A stretch of 25,488 bases of DNA from JAZSMJ01 sp045535815 (GCA_045535815.1 JAZSMJ010000073.1:1-25488), one strand, 5' to 3'; positions 1 to 8,515 are shown, counted from the first letter of the stretch. Translations and numbers: made by a program. The notes: a model not told the origin generated them from the sequence alone.

Positions 1-1805
1 CCTTCGCCGTCAACTACCCAGCCGTGTGTAAGCACCTGCTTATAAGGCGCTCCCTTACCGCCTGCACCTACGGCTGTAAGAAGGGATGACTGGAACCAGC
101 CTCTGTACTGGTCTGCCCCCTCAAGATAGAGGTCTGCAGGCCAGGACTGTGCTTCGTTTCCTTCAAGCACAGCAAAGTGTGTAGAGCCCGAGTCAAACCA
201 GCCGTCGAGCGTGTCTGTTTCCTTTGTGAAATGAACGCCGCCGCAATGAGGACATACGAAGCCCTCGCCTATAAGCTCGGCCGCGTCCTTGAGATACCAA
301 GCATTTGAGCCCTCTGCCGCAAATATCTCGGATACACGGTTGATAGTTTCGGGTGTGCAGACTACCTTCTTGCAGTCCTCGCAGTAGAATACGGGAATGG
401 GAAGTCCCCAATGGCGCTGACGTGAAATGCACCAATCGGCACGCTCGCGTACCATCTGTGTCATTCTCTCGCCGCCCCACGCGGGAATCCAATCGACGTT
501 CTCGCACGCGGCAACAGCCTCGTCCTTGAAAGCATCGACCGAACAGAACCACTGCGGTGTTGCTCTGAATATGATAGGCTTCTTACATCTCCAGCAATGA
601 GGATATGAGTGAGTCATCTTCTCGGAAGCGAAAAGCGCGCCTGACTCTGTCATATCGGCAAGGATCGCCTCGTTTGACTCCTCGTAGAACATACCCGCAA
701 ATTTGCCTGCATCCTCTGTCTGATAGCCTCTGTCGTCTACGGGAACGATAATGTCTATGTTGTATCTGCGGCTGGTTACATAGTCGTCAGCACCAAAGCC
801 GCCTGCCGTATGAACGCAGCCCGTTCCGCTTTCCATAGTTACGTAGTCAGCGTTTGCAACAAGGCTCTCGCGGTCAAGGAAGGGGTGGTGTGCGGTCATA
901 TATTCAAACTCACAGCCGCGCATTGTGAGAAGCTTCTCAAAGCTCTCAACTCCGCCTGCAGCCATAGTCTTCTCGCAGAGCGCATCAGCCGTGATATAGT
1001 AGTTTCCGTCGGATGCCTTAACTACCGTATAGTCCTCGTAAGGATGAAGAGCTATCGCCTGGTTTCCGGGAAGAGTCCAAGGCGTTGTCGTCCAGATTAT
1101 AAAGTAGGTCTTATCGAGCTCGCATACGCCCGAGAGCTTTCCTTTATCGTCTGCAACCTTGAATTTAACGTAGATTGAAGTACAGTCAACGTCCTTATAC
1201 TCGATTTCCGCTTCGGCAAGCGCCGTCTCGTCGTGAGCGCACCAATATACAGGCTTAAGTCCCTTGTAGATGTAGCCCTTCTTGTACATCTCACCAAATA
1301 CCTTGACTTCTACTTCTTCAAATTTGGGATCCATCGTAAGATAAGGATGCTCCCAATCTCCGAGTATACCAAGGCGCTTGAACTGATTCATCTGGATGTC
1401 AACGAAATCCTGAGCAAATGCGTGACAAGCACTTCTGAACTCGGAAATGGACATATTTTTATGGTCAAGCTTATTCTTCTTTATAATAGCACTCTCTATA
1501 GGCATTCCGTGGTTATCCCAACCGGGAATGAAGGGAGTTTTATATCCGGTCATTGACTTATATTTAACGATAAAATCCTTGAGGACCTTATTCATTGCCG
1601 TTCCCATATGAATATTTCCGTTTGAGAAGGGCGGTCCGTCGTGAAGAACGAAAAGAGGCTTGCCTTCATTACGTTTTATAGTTTCATTGTAAAGGTCCAT
1701 ATCATATTTCGCCTTGAGCATCTCCGGCTCTCTCTGAGGGAGATTGGCGCGCATGGAAAATTCGGTATTAGGCAGATTTAGTGTCTTTGTGTAGTCCTTT
1801 GCCAT
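1..1805 (-). CDS. ileS: Isoleucyl-tRNA synthetase, 3' end cut off by window edge
   Basis: Charges tRNA-Ile with isoleucine in the cytoplasm (class I aminoacyl-tRNA synthetase). About 601 N-terminal residues are visible. The class I HIGH signature appears as HMGT at about residues 66-69, within HDGPPFSNGNIHMGT. Further on come MTHSYPHCWRCKKP (from base 617) and, at the left edge, HGWVVDGEG, which normally sits just before KMSKS; the catalytic KMSKS loop and the anticodon-binding C-terminus lie outside the window. The frame is open from the ATG at 1803-1805 to base 1, and both check points are in phase with that start. It is the last visible gene of the divIVA cluster, 130 bases after divIVA. 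No T-box consensus is seen in that gap, which is short for one. Confidence 0.97.
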   Translation of the reverse strand, partial: MAKDYTKTLNLPNTEFSMRANLPQREPEMLKAKYDMDLYNETIKRNEGKPLFVLHDGPPFSNGNIHMGTAMNKVLKDFIVKYKSMTGYKTPFIPGWDNHGMPIESAIIKKNKLDHKNMSISEFRSACHAFAQDFVDIQMNQFKRLGILGDWEHPYLTMDPKFEEVEVKVFGEMYKKGYIYKGLKPVYWCAHDETALAEAEIEYKDVDCTSIYVKFKVADDKGKLSGVCELDKTYFIIWTTTPWTLPGNQAIALHPYEDYTVVKASDGNYYITADALCEKTMAAGGVESFEKLLTMRGCEFEYMTAHHPFLDRESLVANADYVTMESGTGCVHTAGGFGADDYVTSRRYNIDIIVPVDDRGYQTEDAGKFAGMFYEESNEAILADMTESGALFASEKMTHSYPHCWRCKKPIIFRATPQWFCSVDAFKDEAVAACENVDWIPAWGGERMTQMVRERADWCISRQRHWGLPIPVFYCEDCKKVVCTPETINRVSEIFAAEGSNAWYLKDAAELIGEGFVCPHCGGVHFTKETDTLDGWFDSGSTHFAVLEGNEAQSWPADLYLEGADQYRGWFQSSLLTAVGAGGKGAPYKQVLTHGWVVDGE

Positions 1806-1878
1806 AATCTTACGTGGGTACTCCTTTATTTATACTGTAATTATTTAACTGATTTAAGCGGTTATTTATAATCTCAAA

Positions 1879-1920
1879 GCCGTCACGCAGGAAGAACCCT
1901 CGCAACGGCCGTTGTCTTTT
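1879..1920 (-). other. Strong stem-loop plus short palindrome in divIVA-ileS gap
   Basis: A stem of about 9 bp (with two G-U pairs) plus 3 bp after one mismatch spans 1879-1909: GCCGTTGCG on the transcript pairs with the arm ending GTGACGGC. Just 5' of it on the transcript lies a second inverted repeat, GTCTTT/AAAGAC, with a 3-base loop. Only three Ts follow the large stem, so it is at best a weak terminator; it could also be a leader or processing structure in front of ileS. It does not resemble a T-box. Confidence 0.4.
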
Positions 1921-1935
1921 TTAAAGACCTATTCT

Positions 1936-2679
1936 TTAATTATCCTGAGAAATGCTTTCGATAAATTCCATAAATTCACGGTCTTCTTCGTTTACATCAG
2001 GCTCTGAAGCGGGCGTTTCCTGAACTGTTGCAGCAGAATCGTCAATTATCTTTTCTGTTGCAAGCATCGTTTCAGCGGCGTTTGCTATGTATGCGGAAGG
2101 AGCATCGTCCTCTTCTCCGTCACTGTTTCCGATAGAGCCGGAAACCACCATTACCGCAATATCCTCTTTAATATTGCCGACTACCTTTTTAACGTAATCG
2201 ACCTCGCCCGATGCGTCCTGATATATATCCTCATAATCGGGAGCGATATCTTCAATAAATTCGATATGCGATTTGTACTGCTCAAACATACGAGCCTTAA
2301 ATTCGGCAACTGTATTTCTGAGCTTATTGAGCGTCTCTCTTTCTTTTCTTATCTGGATTCTGAAATCAGACAATATCTTATCACAGTTGACCTTTGCCGA
2401 CTGTGTTATTATCTCAGAGCGCTCTGTTGCGTCATCCACGATCTTATTACTTGCACGCTGAGCGTTTACGAGAGCATTTCTTATCGATTCCTCATCTCCG
2501 GAAAATGCCTCAAGCTTTGCATATGCGGTTTTAAGCTTTTTTTCAAGCTCGTCATTTTCTCTGTAAAGCTCTGTATATTTTTCTATAAGAAAATCTATCT
2601 GCTCGTCAACCTCTACCGTGCTGTAGCCTCTCAGCACCTTAGTAAAGGTCTTATTTTTCAACTCATGCGGAGGAAGCAT
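1936..2679 (-). CDS. divIVA: DivIVA-domain cell division/polarity protein
   Basis: Membrane-curvature-sensing scaffold of Gram-positive bacteria that localises to septa and poles. The 247-residue product opens with the typical N-terminal domain (LPPHELKNKTFTKVLRGYS, then VDEQIDFLIEKY), where the conserved N-terminus binds membrane. Long heptad-rich coiled coils follow at about 25-60 and 65-140, then an acidic, low-complexity C-terminal tail (about 180-247) that is longer than the core family needs. The ATG is preceded by GAGGTG at 9-base spacing. It follows ylmH by 15 bases and precedes ileS, the standard order ylmH-divIVA-ileS, so co-transcription with the division cluster is likely. Confidence 0.95.
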   Translation of the reverse strand: MLPPHELKNKTFTKVLRGYSTVEVDEQIDFLIEKYTELYRENDELEKKLKTAYAKLEAFSGDEESIRNALVNAQRASNKIVDDATERSEIITQSAKVNCDKILSDFRIQIRKERETLNKLRNTVAEFKARMFEQYKSHIEFIEDIAPDYEDIYQDASGEVDYVKKVVGNIKEDIAVMVVSGSIGNSDGEEDDAPSAYIANAAETMLATEKIIDDSAATVQETPASEPDVNEEDREFMEFIESISQDN

Positions 2680-2694
2680 TTTTCATTTCACCTC

Positions 2695-3456
2695 TTATAC
2701 GTATTTTAATGCGGTAAACCGCATTCTTCCTTTACGTGTTATCTCTCCGATACTTTCGATTCTGTATCTTCCGCTTCCACGTATTGATATTATATCGCCA
2801 CTTTCGACCGAATGATCATTCTTATATACCTCAGAATGATTTACCTTTACCATACCGCTGTCTATATACTTTTTTGCTGTTTCTCTCGATTCTCTGGCAA
2901 GCTCCGAGATAAGCGCATCAAGCCTTGCAGACGGTACCGTACCGGTAACGGTCTCATACTTTTTTTCGATTTTGAATTCCGGTGGAAGCTTATAAATACT
3001 TGTTTTGACCTTATCTCTTCCAACTCTTTCAAGTGCAGGAAAATCTCCGGTTATAAAATCGGCAATGCTTTCCACCGTAAACAGAATTGCCGTTTTGTCA
3101 TCTAAAATTACTATATCTCCGATAACCCTTTTATCTATTCCCAAGGATAAAAGAGCGCCGAGACACGAACGGTGCGTAAGACATCCGTAATCACTGCATT
3201 TGATCATTACGGGAACAACTATCTTGAAAAGATCTTCCTCATCCGGATAATATCCGTAAGGATATGCCACGAGCATCTTTCTTTCAGTGCCCTCGCAGCC
3301 TCCCCAGAACATATAGCCGCAACTATCGTCATAACGTGATGCATACCTTGACAGTGCAAGCTGTTCTTCCTCTTCAAGAAAATCCCCGTGTGAGATCCTG
3401 CCTTTTTCTGCAGCTCTGAAAATATCTTCAGATTTAGATAATAAAATCTCTTCCAT
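2695..3456 (-). CDS. ylmH: YlmH-family S4-domain RNA-binding protein
   Basis: YlmH proteins of the Gram-positive division cluster carry a C-terminal S4 RNA-binding domain and act on ribosomes or tRNA-bearing 50S subunits; the detailed role here is inferred from family membership. The product is about 253 residues. The N-terminal two thirds match the YlmH body (YMFWGGCEGTERKM, CLTHRSCLGALLSLGI). The S4 domain is at about 178-240 (ARLDALISELARESR, SGMVKVNH, GDIISIRGSGRY). The start is uncertain: an ATG at 3456 and a TTG at 3462 are both in frame and neither has a clear ribosome site, which suggests translational coupling to yggT, whose stop lies 17 bases upstream. Confidence 0.9.
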   Translation of the reverse strand: MEEILLSKSEDIFRAAEKGRISHGDFLEEEEQLALSRYASRYDDSCGYMFWGGCEGTERKMLVAYPYGYYPDEEDLFKIVVPVMIKCSDYGCLTHRSCLGALLSLGIDKRVIGDIVILDDKTAILFTVESIADFITGDFPALERVGRDKVKTSIYKLPPEFKIEKKYETVTGTVPSARLDALISELARESRETAKKYIDSGMVKVNHSEVYKNDHSVESGDIISIRGSGRYRIESIGEITRKGRMRFTALKYV

Positions 3457-3473
3457 AATCAATCATCAAAGAA

Positions 3474-3746
3474 TCACGCCGGAAGAAACACCTGAACTAC
3501 TATAATCATTAACGTCGTAACGAAAAAAGGGATATCAAGCGGCGAATCCTTAAACAGATCTAATTTATCAAACAAAGCCCTTATTGGGTATATTACCGGC
3601 TCTGTGACCGCATATAAAAAATCAAGCCAGACATTATCATCATCCATAAAAAACAGAGAAAGCAATGAACGAGCCATCATCATATAAAACAGTGCCCATA
3701 GGATTACGTTTAATAAGCCGGACAAAATATAAGCTGTAAGAGCCAA
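3474..3746 (-). CDS. YggT-family small membrane protein
   Basis: Small integral membrane protein of the YggT/YlmG family, found beside sepF in Gram-positives and linked to division or envelope function in general terms only. The 90-residue product has a hydrophobic N-terminal segment (about 4-30), the family-typical middle with VTEPVIYPIRAL, and a C-terminal hydrophobic segment (about 66-88). No ATG is available: an in-frame stop lies four codons upstream, so the start is most likely the TTG at 3744-3746, which has GGTGGTG about 9 bases before it. It is separated from sepF by 81 bases that hold an inverted repeat. Confidence 0.88.
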   Translation of the reverse strand: MALTAYILSGLLNVILWALFYMMMARSLLSLFFMDDDNVWLDFLYAVTEPVIYPIRALFDKLDLFKDSPLDIPFFVTTLMIIVVQVFLPA

Positions 3747-3774
3747 AATGTTTTACACCACCAAAAACAGAATA

Positions 3775-3819
3775 AGAGGAAAGAGAAAGAACGGTGTAAA
3801 CCCGCCGTATCTTTCCTCT
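3775..3819 (-). other. Nested inverted repeat between sepF and yggT
   Basis: Perfect 9-bp arms AGAGGAAAG (3775-3783) and CTTTCCTCT (3811-3819) enclose a smaller ACGG/CCGT pair. On the sense (minus) strand it lies just after the sepF stop and before the yggT ribosome site. Only a weak T-rich stretch follows, so it may be a partial terminator or an mRNA-stability or processing hairpin that separates sepF from yggT expression. Confidence 0.5.
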
Positions 3820-3827
3820 CCCCGATC

Positions 3828-4277
3828 TTAAAGACTGCTGTATATATCGTCAGCAGCAACTGTCTGCTTTGCTGCTTCAGACTGCTGACGCTCCTGAGAA
3901 ACGTCAACGTTGTTAGGAGTTATTACAAAAGTATTGTTTGCAACCTTCTTAAGCTGTCCGTCTATTGAATAAGCAACGCCACTTAAAAAGTCTATCATTC
4001 TTCTTGCTGTTTCCTTGTTGGTTGCTTCAAGATTGAGAACCACAGTTCTGTTGCTGAGAAGATGGTCTGCGATCTGTGTTACAGTTTCAAACTTGTCGGG
4101 GCGAACTACCTTAAGCTCAAGTGCCTGAGAATTAAGTCCTATTCCGCTTCCCTGTCTTTGCTGAGGCTGTTCTTCCTGATAGTAACCTCCGGCAGCGCCT
4201 TCATCCTCGTAATCGTAACCGTAATCCTCGTCAAGCTGAGGGTCTACCATTCCTTTAATTTTGTTAATCAGTCCCAT
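3828..4277 (-). CDS. sepF: Cell division protein SepF
   Basis: SepF polymerises at the septum, anchors FtsZ to the membrane and is partly redundant with FtsA. The 149-residue product has an amphipathic N-terminus (MGLINKIKGMV) expected to bind membrane, an acidic/Tyr then Gln-rich linker (about 13-45), and the SepF globular domain (about 53-135) with LKVVRPDKFETVTQIADHL, the family-typical NRTVVLNLEATN and MIDFLSGVAYSIDG. The ATG has GGAGG 7 bases upstream. It lies between yggS (35 bases upstream) and yggT, in the usual order for the Gram-positive ylm cluster. Confidence 0.96.
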   Translation of the reverse strand: MGLINKIKGMVDPQLDEDYGYDYEDEGAAGGYYQEEQPQQRQGSGIGLNSQALELKVVRPDKFETVTQIADHLLSNRTVVLNLEATNKETARRMIDFLSGVAYSIDGQLKKVANNTFVITPNNVDVSQERQQSEAAKQTVAADDIYSSL

Positions 4278-4312
4278 GTTATACCTCCACGTTTATGTAA
4301 TCATTAATTTTA

Positions 4313-5050
4313 TTAATCGTTTTTATACTGTCTTTTGCCGAATATAGCTGTGCCAACTCTTACTATATCCGAGCCACACTCTGCGGCAAGAAGATAGTTA
4401 TCCGACATTCCCATTGACAAAATGGGCGCACTTTCAGACGGTATATATATATTATGTATTGTTTTGCCGAAAATGTCAATAAAAATTCTGTAAGTTTCTT
4501 TAAAAAATTCAATATATTTTTGTTTTTCTTCGCATTTTGGGGCTACAGTCATGATTCCGCGCACATTCAGATGTTTATATTTGGAAATTTTACCAATAAA
4601 TTCAGGTGCTTCATGTGGCATAACACCGCTTTTGTTTTCTTCCATGCCTATGTTTATCTCAACAAGAACATCCATGACAAGTCCGTGCTTCTCTGCCTGC
4701 CTGTCAATTTCAGCGGCAAGTCTTTCAGAGTCGAGCGAATGTATCATACACACCTTGTCGATTATATATTTAACCTTATTGGTCTGAAGATGTCCGATAA
4801 AATGAATATTGACATTTTCCTTATGAAGCTCATCGTATTTTTCAAGAAGCTCCTGAACTCTGTTTTCACCTATATCGGTAAGTCCAAGCTCATCTATGGC
4901 GTAATTTATAACTTCACTGGGAACGGTCTTTGTTGCCGCAAGAAGAGTAATGTTTTTTCCGTCTCCATCTCTCGACGCATCGAGAGCGGATCTGATATTC
5001 GTAAGATTTTCCTTAACCGTACTGCACACGTCAGGTGATAATTTTTCCAT
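4313..5050 (-). CDS. yggS: YggS/YlmE-family PLP-binding protein
   Basis: Pyridoxal-phosphate-binding homeostasis protein (COG0325, PLPBP family). It has the alanine-racemase-like barrel fold but no established catalytic activity; it buffers PLP and affects amino acid and keto acid balance. About 245 residues. The PLP lysine is in LLAATKTVPS (about Lys41). Family motifs follow in order: DIGENRVQELLEKY, IHFIGHLQTNK, LVEINIG, GIMTVAP, and LSMGMSDNYLLAAECGSDIVRVGTAIFG split across the C-terminus. I chose the ATG at 5050 because AGGA stands 7 bases before it; an in-frame ATG at 5068 has no ribosome site. The start overlaps the end of the HlyD-like gene by 20 bases, so translation is probably coupled. 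Confidence 0.94.
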   Translation of the reverse strand: MEKLSPDVCSTVKENLTNIRSALDASRDGDGKNITLLAATKTVPSEVINYAIDELGLTDIGENRVQELLEKYDELHKENVNIHFIGHLQTNKVKYIIDKVCMIHSLDSERLAAEIDRQAEKHGLVMDVLVEINIGMEENKSGVMPHEAPEFIGKISKYKHLNVRGIMTVAPKCEEKQKYIEFFKETYRIFIDIFGKTIHNIYIPSESAPILSMGMSDNYLLAAECGSDIVRVGTAIFGKRQYKND

Positions 5051-6293
5051 CGTACAATCCTTTTCCATATATAATTACGTTATCGTACAGATCTAGATAA
5101 GCTGAATTATCTTCTTCAATAAGTTCATTTTCCATAACTATGAAATATCCGTCTTTTTCAAGAAGCGGAACTATCTTTTTAAATCTGACTACCCTTCCGT
5201 CAAGAATATAAACTCCCTGAACTCCGTCAACTATTCTTACCGATGACGTCGGTATTTTATACCCGCTGTATGTATTATCTGCAATCTGAACGGATTGCTT
5301 GCGAAGAAAGTCAAAACCGCTTGGCATAACACTCGCACTGAATATCATTACAGCTTGGTCACTGTCTGTCTGAGTAACTATTCTGTAAAGTGTCATATCG
5401 AGCTCTGCATCTTCATTATAAGGGAATATAACGCTGTATTTCTCTCCGGACGAGAAGCTCTTAAGCTCATCCTTTTCGACCTTACAGGCAATATACCAGG
5501 TCGGCTCTGTTACAAGCTTACATATAGCATATCCCTCTTCGCCCTCAAACAAACCTTCCTCCGGCTCAGAGGCCTCAAGCGTATCAAATGTATTTAGCGT
5601 AATACCGTTAATATTATCGCTTGAGAAAAGACTTTCGTATCCGTCAACCTCAGAGTAGAACCATCCGGAAAAAGGAGCGTATACCGGATCGTAGGCGCTT
5701 TCAAAGGCAGATGCAAGTCTTTCCTTTTCTTCCTCAAGCTCTTTTATTCTTTCATCATATCCGGATATGGTTTCTACGATAAGCTGTCTCTTGTTCAGAA
5801 GAGTAAGAAGCTCATCCTTCTTGTGAGCAGCATATTCAAAATCCCCGTTTTCGAGCTTTTCTCTTATCAGATAATACAGAGCGTTTATCTGACTGTCGAG
5901 AGAAGCCGTATCCGATCCGACCATATTCGAGCTTATAGAGCTCGCTTCAAGCACGCTTATTTTATTATCTATCTCTATTATCTTCTGCTGAAGTGCATTC
6001 CCCTGCGCACCTGCGTAAACGTTAGCCACCGGATATCCTATACCGACCTTCTCTCCGTTTGACAGAAGATAATTGACTCCTCCGTAATCCTTAGAATAAA
6101 TAACCTTTTCGGATCGGAATATGTACGCATCTGCCAGAACGGTTTCTCTCTCTACGCTCTTTATTGCAGTATAGGTTTCAACTTCACTCTGAAATCCGTT
6201 GAACAAATGATACGTAACGTACATTACAGCAAGAACTGCAAGCACTAAAGACACCGCATAAAACGCCATTTTTTTCAGATATTGCAGATCCAT
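5031..6293 (-). CDS. HlyD-like membrane-anchored protein of the division cluster
   Basis: A 420-residue protein with one N-terminal transmembrane segment (about 9-28) and the rest predicted outside. The layout resembles HlyD/membrane-fusion proteins: a short barrel-like part (about 45-95), a coiled-coil hairpin (about 98-215, with DERIKELEEEKERL), a second half of the lipoyl-like domain starting VYAPFSGWFYSEVDG, and a beta-rich C-terminus. No ABC or RND transporter partner is next to it, so an efflux role is not supported here; its place directly upstream of yggS-sepF suggests an envelope or division function, which is inference. The ATG has GGAGG 9 bases upstream. The gene starts 49 bases after miaA with no terminator between. 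Confidence 0.75.
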   Translation of the reverse strand: MDLQYLKKMAFYAVSLVLAVLAVMYVTYHLFNGFQSEVETYTAIKSVERETVLADAYIFRSEKVIYSKDYGGVNYLLSNGEKVGIGYPVANVYAGAQGNALQQKIIEIDNKISVLEASSISSNMVGSDTASLDSQINALYYLIREKLENGDFEYAAHKKDELLTLLNKRQLIVETISGYDERIKELEEEKERLASAFESAYDPVYAPFSGWFYSEVDGYESLFSSDNINGITLNTFDTLEASEPEEGLFEGEEGYAICKLVTEPTWYIACKVEKDELKSFSSGEKYSVIFPYNEDAELDMTLYRIVTQTDSDQAVMIFSASVMPSGFDFLRKQSVQIADNTYSGYKIPTSSVRIVDGVQGVYILDGRVVRFKKIVPLLEKDGYFIVMENELIEEDNSAYLDLYDNVIIYGKGLYDGKIIT

Positions 6294-6342
6294 TTACCGA
6301 TCCCTCCTTTTAAAAATCCTTATTATTTAAGCATCCGATGTA

Positions 6343-7260
6343 TCAGCTTTTTTCGGAAGCTATATATTCCACGGCTCTTTCAACGATATTATCAAAGCTA
6401 TCCGAAGCATCCGGATAAAGCCAACATATGTTTTTGTTTCGTCTGAACCACGTAAGCTGTCTTTTGGCATACTGATGAGTTCCGATCTTAATTTTTTCTA
6501 TAGCTTCATCAAGCGTACAATCACCGTCAAGATAAGAAATAATCTCTTTATACCCTATTGCCTGCGAAGCGGTTGAATCACGATCGAGAGAAAGACCCTT
6601 TACCTCATCAACAAGTCCGTCTGATATCATCTGATCTACTCTCATATCAATCCGTTTACGAAGAATATCTCTATCCTTATAATCAAGACCGATTATCCTT
6701 GCATCGTACTGCGGATCTGACTGATGTGACTTTTCATCCCACTCGGTCTTTGTCATACCGGTAGTCATATATATCTCTATGGCTCTTGCAACACGTCTTT
6801 TGTTATTCTGATGAATAACAGAAGCAGATGCCGGGTCAATTTTTGCAAGCTCTGAATGAAGCTCTGCAACATCTTTTTTTAATAGCTCCTCGCAAAGCTT
6901 TTCGTCTCGCTCGTATTTTGAAAATTCGGTGCCGTTTATTACTGTGTCAAGATACAGTCCGGTTCCACCGCAAAATATCGGAATCTTGCCTCTTGATACG
7001 ATATCGGAAATTCTTTCCCTTGCCATATCAGCGTAAACGGCGCAGGAAAAATTATCCCCGATATCCGCAATATCGATCATATGATGGGGCACTGCATCCA
7101 ATTCTGCTTCTGTAGGCTTCGCAGTACCGATATTCATTTTTCTGTATATCTGCATTGAATCGCAGGATATGATCTCTCCGCAAAGACGCTTGGCAAGCTC
7201 AATTGCCAATGCCGTTTTTCCGGATGCAGTCGGTCCGACTACTGCCGCTATTTTTAACAT
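6343..7260 (-). CDS. miaA: tRNA dimethylallyltransferase MiaA
   Basis: Transfers a dimethylallyl group from DMAPP to N6 of adenosine 37 in tRNAs reading UNN codons. The 305-residue product has the P-loop GPTASGKT at residues 9-16, the acceptor-site motif ISCDSMQIYRKMNIGTAKP, the HHMID motif, FCGGTGLY, and the C-terminal tRNA-binding part with SQAIGYKEI and YAKRQLTWFRRN. Two adjacent ATGs (7258-7260 and 7261-7263) are possible; GGAG lies 5 bases before the inner one, so that is preferred. Its own promoter with an extended -10 lies just upstream. It is the probable first gene of the run down to ileS. Confidence 0.96.
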   Translation of the reverse strand: MLKIAAVVGPTASGKTALAIELAKRLCGEIISCDSMQIYRKMNIGTAKPTEAELDAVPHHMIDIADIGDNFSCAVYADMARERISDIVSRGKIPIFCGGTGLYLDTVINGTEFSKYERDEKLCEELLKKDVAELHSELAKIDPASASVIHQNNKRRVARAIEIYMTTGMTKTEWDEKSHQSDPQYDARIIGLDYKDRDILRKRIDMRVDQMISDGLVDEVKGLSLDRDSTASQAIGYKEIISYLDGDCTLDEAIEKIKIGTHQYAKRQLTWFRRNKNICWLYPDASDSFDNIVERAVEYIASEKS

Positions 7261-7282
7261 CATTACTCCGAGTTATATAAAA

Positions 7283-7309
7283 ATTATACCATAAGTATTG
7301 TATCTGCAA
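7283..7309 (-). promoter_or_regulatory. Probable miaA operon promoter (extended -10)
   Basis: On the minus strand, TTGCAG (7304-7309) and TATAAT (7283-7288) are separated by 15 bases. The short spacing is offset by a TG one base before the -10 (TGGTATAAT). It lies about 25 bases upstream of the miaA start and inside the gap after the palindromic element, so it would drive miaA onward. Confidence 0.55.
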
Positions 7310-7324
7310 CCCTACGGCTTGCTG

Positions 7325-7455
7325 GAATGAATGATGAATAATGAATAGTGAATAATTTTGGTTGATTTTCGCCTTGGCGAAAATCTTCAATAATTTTTCA
7401 TTCTTCATTTTTCACTATTCATTTTTCACTGTATAAAGGACTTCGTCCTTTATAC
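7325..7455. repeat. Palindromic miniature intergenic element (queA-miaA)
   Basis: Imperfect long inverted repeat. The left arm (about 7325-7357) is rich in GAATGATGAATAATGAATAG-type units; the right arm (about 7391-7430) is the complementary TTCATTTTTCACTATTCA-type sequence. The centre is a perfect 10-bp hairpin, GATTTTCGCC/GGCGAAAATC (7364-7385). An 11-bp hairpin, GTATAAAGGAC/GTCCTTTATAC (7431-7455), closes the queA side and overlaps the queA stop codon. The 10-mer GAATAGTGAA and its complement occur again as an inverted pair around the S23-type gene (24757-24824). No coding capacity. A MITE- or REP-like dispersed repeat is the likely explanation; on mRNA it would fold strongly and could end or stabilise queA transcripts. 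Confidence 0.65.
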
Positions 7456-8499
7456 TATAAACATTGCGTCTCCGAAGGAAAAGAATCTGTATCTTTCCTT
7501 TATCGCTTCACTGTATGCTTTCATAATCAGCTCCCTTGAAGAAAGGGCAGAAACAAGCATAAGAAGCGTGCTTTCAGGAAGATGGAAATTGGTTATAAGT
7601 GCATTCGTTCTTTTAAACTTATATCCGGGATATATGAATATACCCGTATCGCAGGACATGGGAGAAATAACACCGTTTTCATCAGATGCACTCTCAAGCA
7701 CTCTGCAGGACGTTGTACCTACGGCAATAACTCTTCCCTTGCAGTTGTTTATTATATCAGCGCTTTCTTTTGAAACGGTAAAGAATTCGCTGTGCATTAT
7801 ATGGTCGGTTATTTTTTCGGCCTTAACGGGTCTGAACGTACCAAGACCTACGTGAAGCATAACGGGTGCAATTTTTATACCCTTTTCACGTATTTTATCA
7901 AGGAGCTCCGGTGTGAAATGAAGACCTGCGGTCGGCGCCGCAGCACTTCCCTCTTTATTTGCATATACCGTCTGATAACGGTCTTTATCCTCAAGCTTAT
8001 GAGTTATATACGGCGGAAGAGGCATCTGACCTATCTTGTCAAGTATTGAATACAGGTTATCTCCCTCATATTCAAATTTAACAATTCGGTTTCCGTCCTC
8101 AACAACGTCAAGTATCTCTGCACGAAGCATTCCTTCGCCGAATATAATATGAGTGCCGGGCTTTAACCGTCTTCCCGGGCGGACGAGTGTCTCCCATGTG
8201 TCAAGCTCTTTTTGCCTGAGAAGCAATACCTCAACGTCAATACCCGTATCTTCTTTTTTTCCGTACAGTCTTGCAGGTATTACCTTTGAATCGTTTATAA
8301 CCAGAACGTCCTCCGGCTGCAGCATATCGATAACGTCACTGAAGATATGGTGGCTGATCTCACCGCAATTACGGTCCACTACCATAAGTCTTGATGAATC
8401 CCTCTTTTCAAGAGGAGTTTGCGCTATAAGCTCGGGCGGTAGGTCATAACCGAAGTCTTTTGTGGTTAGATCGGTCTGCTTTTTTTCATTTATGATCAT
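7450..8499 (-). CDS. queA: S-adenosylmethionine:tRNA ribosyltransferase-isomerase QueA
   Basis: Adds the ribosyl part of SAM to preQ1 in tRNA, forming epoxyqueuosine at wobble position 34 of GUN anticodons. At 349 residues it has the normal family length. Motifs: DFGYDLPPELIAQTPLEKRD at the N-terminus, INDSKVIPARLYGKK, LVRPGRRLKPG, GQMPLPPYI, SAAAPTAGLHFTPELL, LHVGLGTFRPV, VGTTSCRVLES, TNFHLPESTLLMLVSA. The ATG at 8499 has AAGGAG at a rather long 12-base spacing. It is divergent from the lysine operon and precedes miaA by about 190 bases occupied by a palindromic element. No tgt is visible. Confidence 0.97.
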   Translation of the reverse strand: MIINEKKQTDLTTKDFGYDLPPELIAQTPLEKRDSSRLMVVDRNCGEISHHIFSDVIDMLQPEDVLVINDSKVIPARLYGKKEDTGIDVEVLLLRQKELDTWETLVRPGRRLKPGTHIIFGEGMLRAEILDVVEDGNRIVKFEYEGDNLYSILDKIGQMPLPPYITHKLEDKDRYQTVYANKEGSAAAPTAGLHFTPELLDKIREKGIKIAPVMLHVGLGTFRPVKAEKITDHIMHSEFFTVSKESADIINNCKGRVIAVGTTSCRVLESASDENGVISPMSCDTGIFIYPGYKFKRTNALITNFHLPESTLLMLVSALSSRELIMKAYSEAIKERYRFFSFGDAMFIV

Positions 8500-8515
8500 T
8501 TTTATTCAAAACTCC

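Noticed and set aside
4454..5038. Plus-strand frame of about 194 codons over yggS
   Set aside because: A shadow of yggS, which has clear motifs; the plus frame has no start signals.
7320..7460. CRISPR-like array in the repeated AATGAATAGTGAA stretch
   Set aside because: The units are short, degenerate and arranged as a palindrome with no spacers of regular length.
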